Source of the DNA: Mercenaria mercenaria
Lineage: Eukaryota > Mollusca > Bivalvia > Venerida > Veneridae
NCBI RefSeq assembly: GCF_021730395.1
Contig: NC_069366.1
Coordinates: forward strand, 67,647,001 to 67,711,000
Direction of reading: 5' to 3'
Length of the DNA: 64,000 bases
The stretch's first letter is position 1; the number at the start of each line of letters is the position of its first letter. Shown one piece after another: positions 62,433 to 64,000 of the stretch. Both the position numbers and the translations under genes were made by a program. Below the pieces are notes generated by a model, which worked only from the letters and a program-made list of their open reading frames with translations, was not told where the DNA came from and made no database searches.

Positions 62433-63709
62433 AACAAGAGCTAGTCGAACATGAATTGCCCCCCTTGATGCATTCAGTCACTTTGCACTGGATGTTTGAC
62501 TTACTGATCTCAAATCAATAATTATGGGTCATTGACCAATCATAAGTAAACTCTGTATCAAATGTGATCTTAGACCAAAACATGCTCACGTTATCTGACA
62601 AAAAGAAGTTCTACTGTTCTGGGTCAGTGTGATCTTGACCTTTGACCTACTGACCTCAAAATAAATAGGGGTCACCTGCTGGTCAGGATTAACATCCCTA
62701 TTAAGTTTCATGATCCTAGGCCCAAGCATTCTCTAGTTACAGTCCGGAAACTGTGCAAATGTTCTGGGTCACTGTGTCCTTGACCTTTGGCAGACTGACC
62801 TCTAAAATCAATAGGGGTCATCTGCTGGTCATGGCCCAAGTGTTCTTGAGTTATCATCTGGAAATGGTTTAACTGTTCCAGGTCACTGTGACCTTGATCT
62901 TTGACCTACTGACCTCAAAGTCAATAGGGGTCATATACTGGTCATGGCCAACCTTCCTATCAACATTCATGATCCTAGGCCCAAGCGTTCTTGAGTTATA
63001 ATCCGGAAACCATTTAATTGTTCATGGTCACTGGGTCCTTGACCTTTGAGCAACTGGCCTCAAAATCAATAGGGGTCATCTGCTGGTCATGAACAACCTG
63101 CCTAGCAACTTTTATGATCCTAGGCCCAAGTGTTCTTGAGTTATCATCCAGAAACCGTTTAACTGTTCAAGGTCACTGTGACCTTGACCTTTGAGCAACT
63201 GACCTCAAAATCAATAGGGGTCATCTGTTGGTCATTATTATTATTATTATTTACCAGATTTTTATAGCGCTCTTTTCATCTATAAAATAAACGTTCAAAA
63301 GCGATGACCAACATCCCTATCAACTTTCATGATCCTAGGCCCAGGCGTTCTTGAGTTACCATCTAAAAACCGATTAATTTTCAGGGTCATACTGACCTTG
63401 ACCTATGAGCAACTGACCTCAAAATCAATGGGGGTCATCTGTTGGTCATGACCAATCTCCCTATCAACTTTCATGATCCTAGGCCCAAGTGTTCTTGAGT
63501 TATCATCCGGAATCTGTTTAACTGTTCAAGATCACTGTGACCTTGACGCTTGAGCAACTGACCTCTAAGTCAATAGGGGTCATCTGTTGGTCATGACCAA
63601 CCTCCCTATCAACTTTCATGATCCTAAAGGCAAGCATTCTTTAGTTATCATCCAGAAACCAATTGGTCTACCAAAACAATATACCCCCACCTTCTTCGAA
63701 GGGGGGCAT
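62433..63709 (-). mobile_element. Tandem-array element (HINE-like), sister of 5762-7457
   Basis: Both ends match the 5762-7457 copy: AACAAGAGCTAGTCGAACAT at the low-coordinate end and CTTCTTCGAAGGGGGGCATA at the high end. Here only the 145-bp array is present (about seven units with CTGTGACCTTGACCTTTGA, ATAGGGGTCATCTGCTGGTC and CCTAGGCCCAAGCGTTCTTG). The other two cassettes and the CGAC run are missing. A 68-bp ATT-rich segment (63235-63302) with GCGCTCTTTTCATC interrupts one unit. Confidence 0.65.
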
Positions 63710-64000
63710 AACATTACAAAATAGTCCTTTTAATGTTCATAGGTATTTTAATCATGTCTTTCTTTTACAGCTTGTTCTTCTTTTGTTCCTTATAAATTTG
63801 TTAATACATAGTCGGTTCAAAAGCACCTGGAGTGCTTATGTTGTATTGTTACTTATCTTGCTGACTCAAAATAACATTTATCTTATCTTATCTACCAATG
63901 TGTTGCAAAGAGATATGTTTTCATTGTTCCCTAGCAAGTAGGCATCTATGTCACTCTGACTTGCAATGCTGTCTTTGTGACACAATATATCCAGCAAAAA
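63710..64000. other. Window end, unassigned
   Basis: No gene or repeat was recognised. The 92-codon frame at 63663-63941 starts inside the mobile element. Confidence 0.4.

Noticed and set aside
1-64000. LTR retrotransposon, retrovirus or Polinton copies
   Set aside because: Apart from the integrase-like fossil near 52.4-53.3 kb, no long terminal repeats, gag/pol blocks, capsid or protein-primed polymerase motifs were recognised.

Overview
The window looks like AT-rich nuclear DNA from a mollusc, most likely a bivalve. It has intron-rich host genes with GT-AG splice sites, tRNA-derived SINEs, a CR1/L2-type LINE, many foldback elements, and many mobile elements that carry internal tandem arrays (unit about 100-175 bp) of the kind common in bivalves. 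Species and family were not determined. No database search was possible, so every name rests on reading translated exons and motifs.

Host genes. (1) A complete fatty acid hydroxylase (FAXDC2-like) lies on the minus strand at 5253-12060. It has six exons whose phases agree, encodes 283 residues and keeps all three histidine boxes. (2) A BPI/LBP-family gene (bactericidal permeability-increasing protein, or LPS-binding protein) lies on the plus strand at 16032-36549. Fifteen exons could be placed. It has two apparent lesions, an in-frame TAG in exon 2 and a frameshift in exon 5, while the other exons and splice sites look sound. (3) Two internal exons of SNF8 (ESCRT-II VPS22/EAP30) lie on the minus strand at 60608-61386. 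Its other exons were not found. Weaker candidates are a membrane-anchor exon (52281-52378), a 49-residue secreted peptide (55673-55822) and a possible exon near 37.56-37.68 kb.

Mobile DNA. A nearly full-length LINE occupies about 39.0-42.95 kb. It carries a 2A-like motif, an APE endonuclease, a reverse transcriptase and a C-terminal Cys/His motif. About ten elements share one layout: short subterminal inverted repeats, often a small hairpin followed by a CTTGTTTA-like end, and internal tandem arrays. The best match is Helentron-associated (HINE/pearl-like) rolling-circle elements. Four lie in introns of the BPI gene. Also present are a hAT-like element with 24-bp terminal inverted repeats (30940-31969), a Harbinger-like element with TAA duplications (53866-55195), several foldback MITEs, four SINE copies, and a decayed DDE-integrase-like fossil (about 52.38-53.32 kb).

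Layout. 1-5.2 kb: repeats and unassigned DNA. 5.25-12.06 kb: FAXDC2-like gene. 12.1-16 kb: spacer between two divergent genes. 16-36.6 kb: BPI-like gene, its introns full of elements. 36.6-39 kb: mostly empty. 39-43 kb: LINE. 44-53 kb: accessory repeats. 53.9-60 kb: Harbinger-like element and satellite-type arrays. 60.6-61.4 kb: SNF8 exons. 62.4-63.7 kb: the last tandem-array element. The genes do not form a pathway. They are unrelated neighbours: ER lipid oxidation, secreted antibacterial defence, and endosomal sorting.
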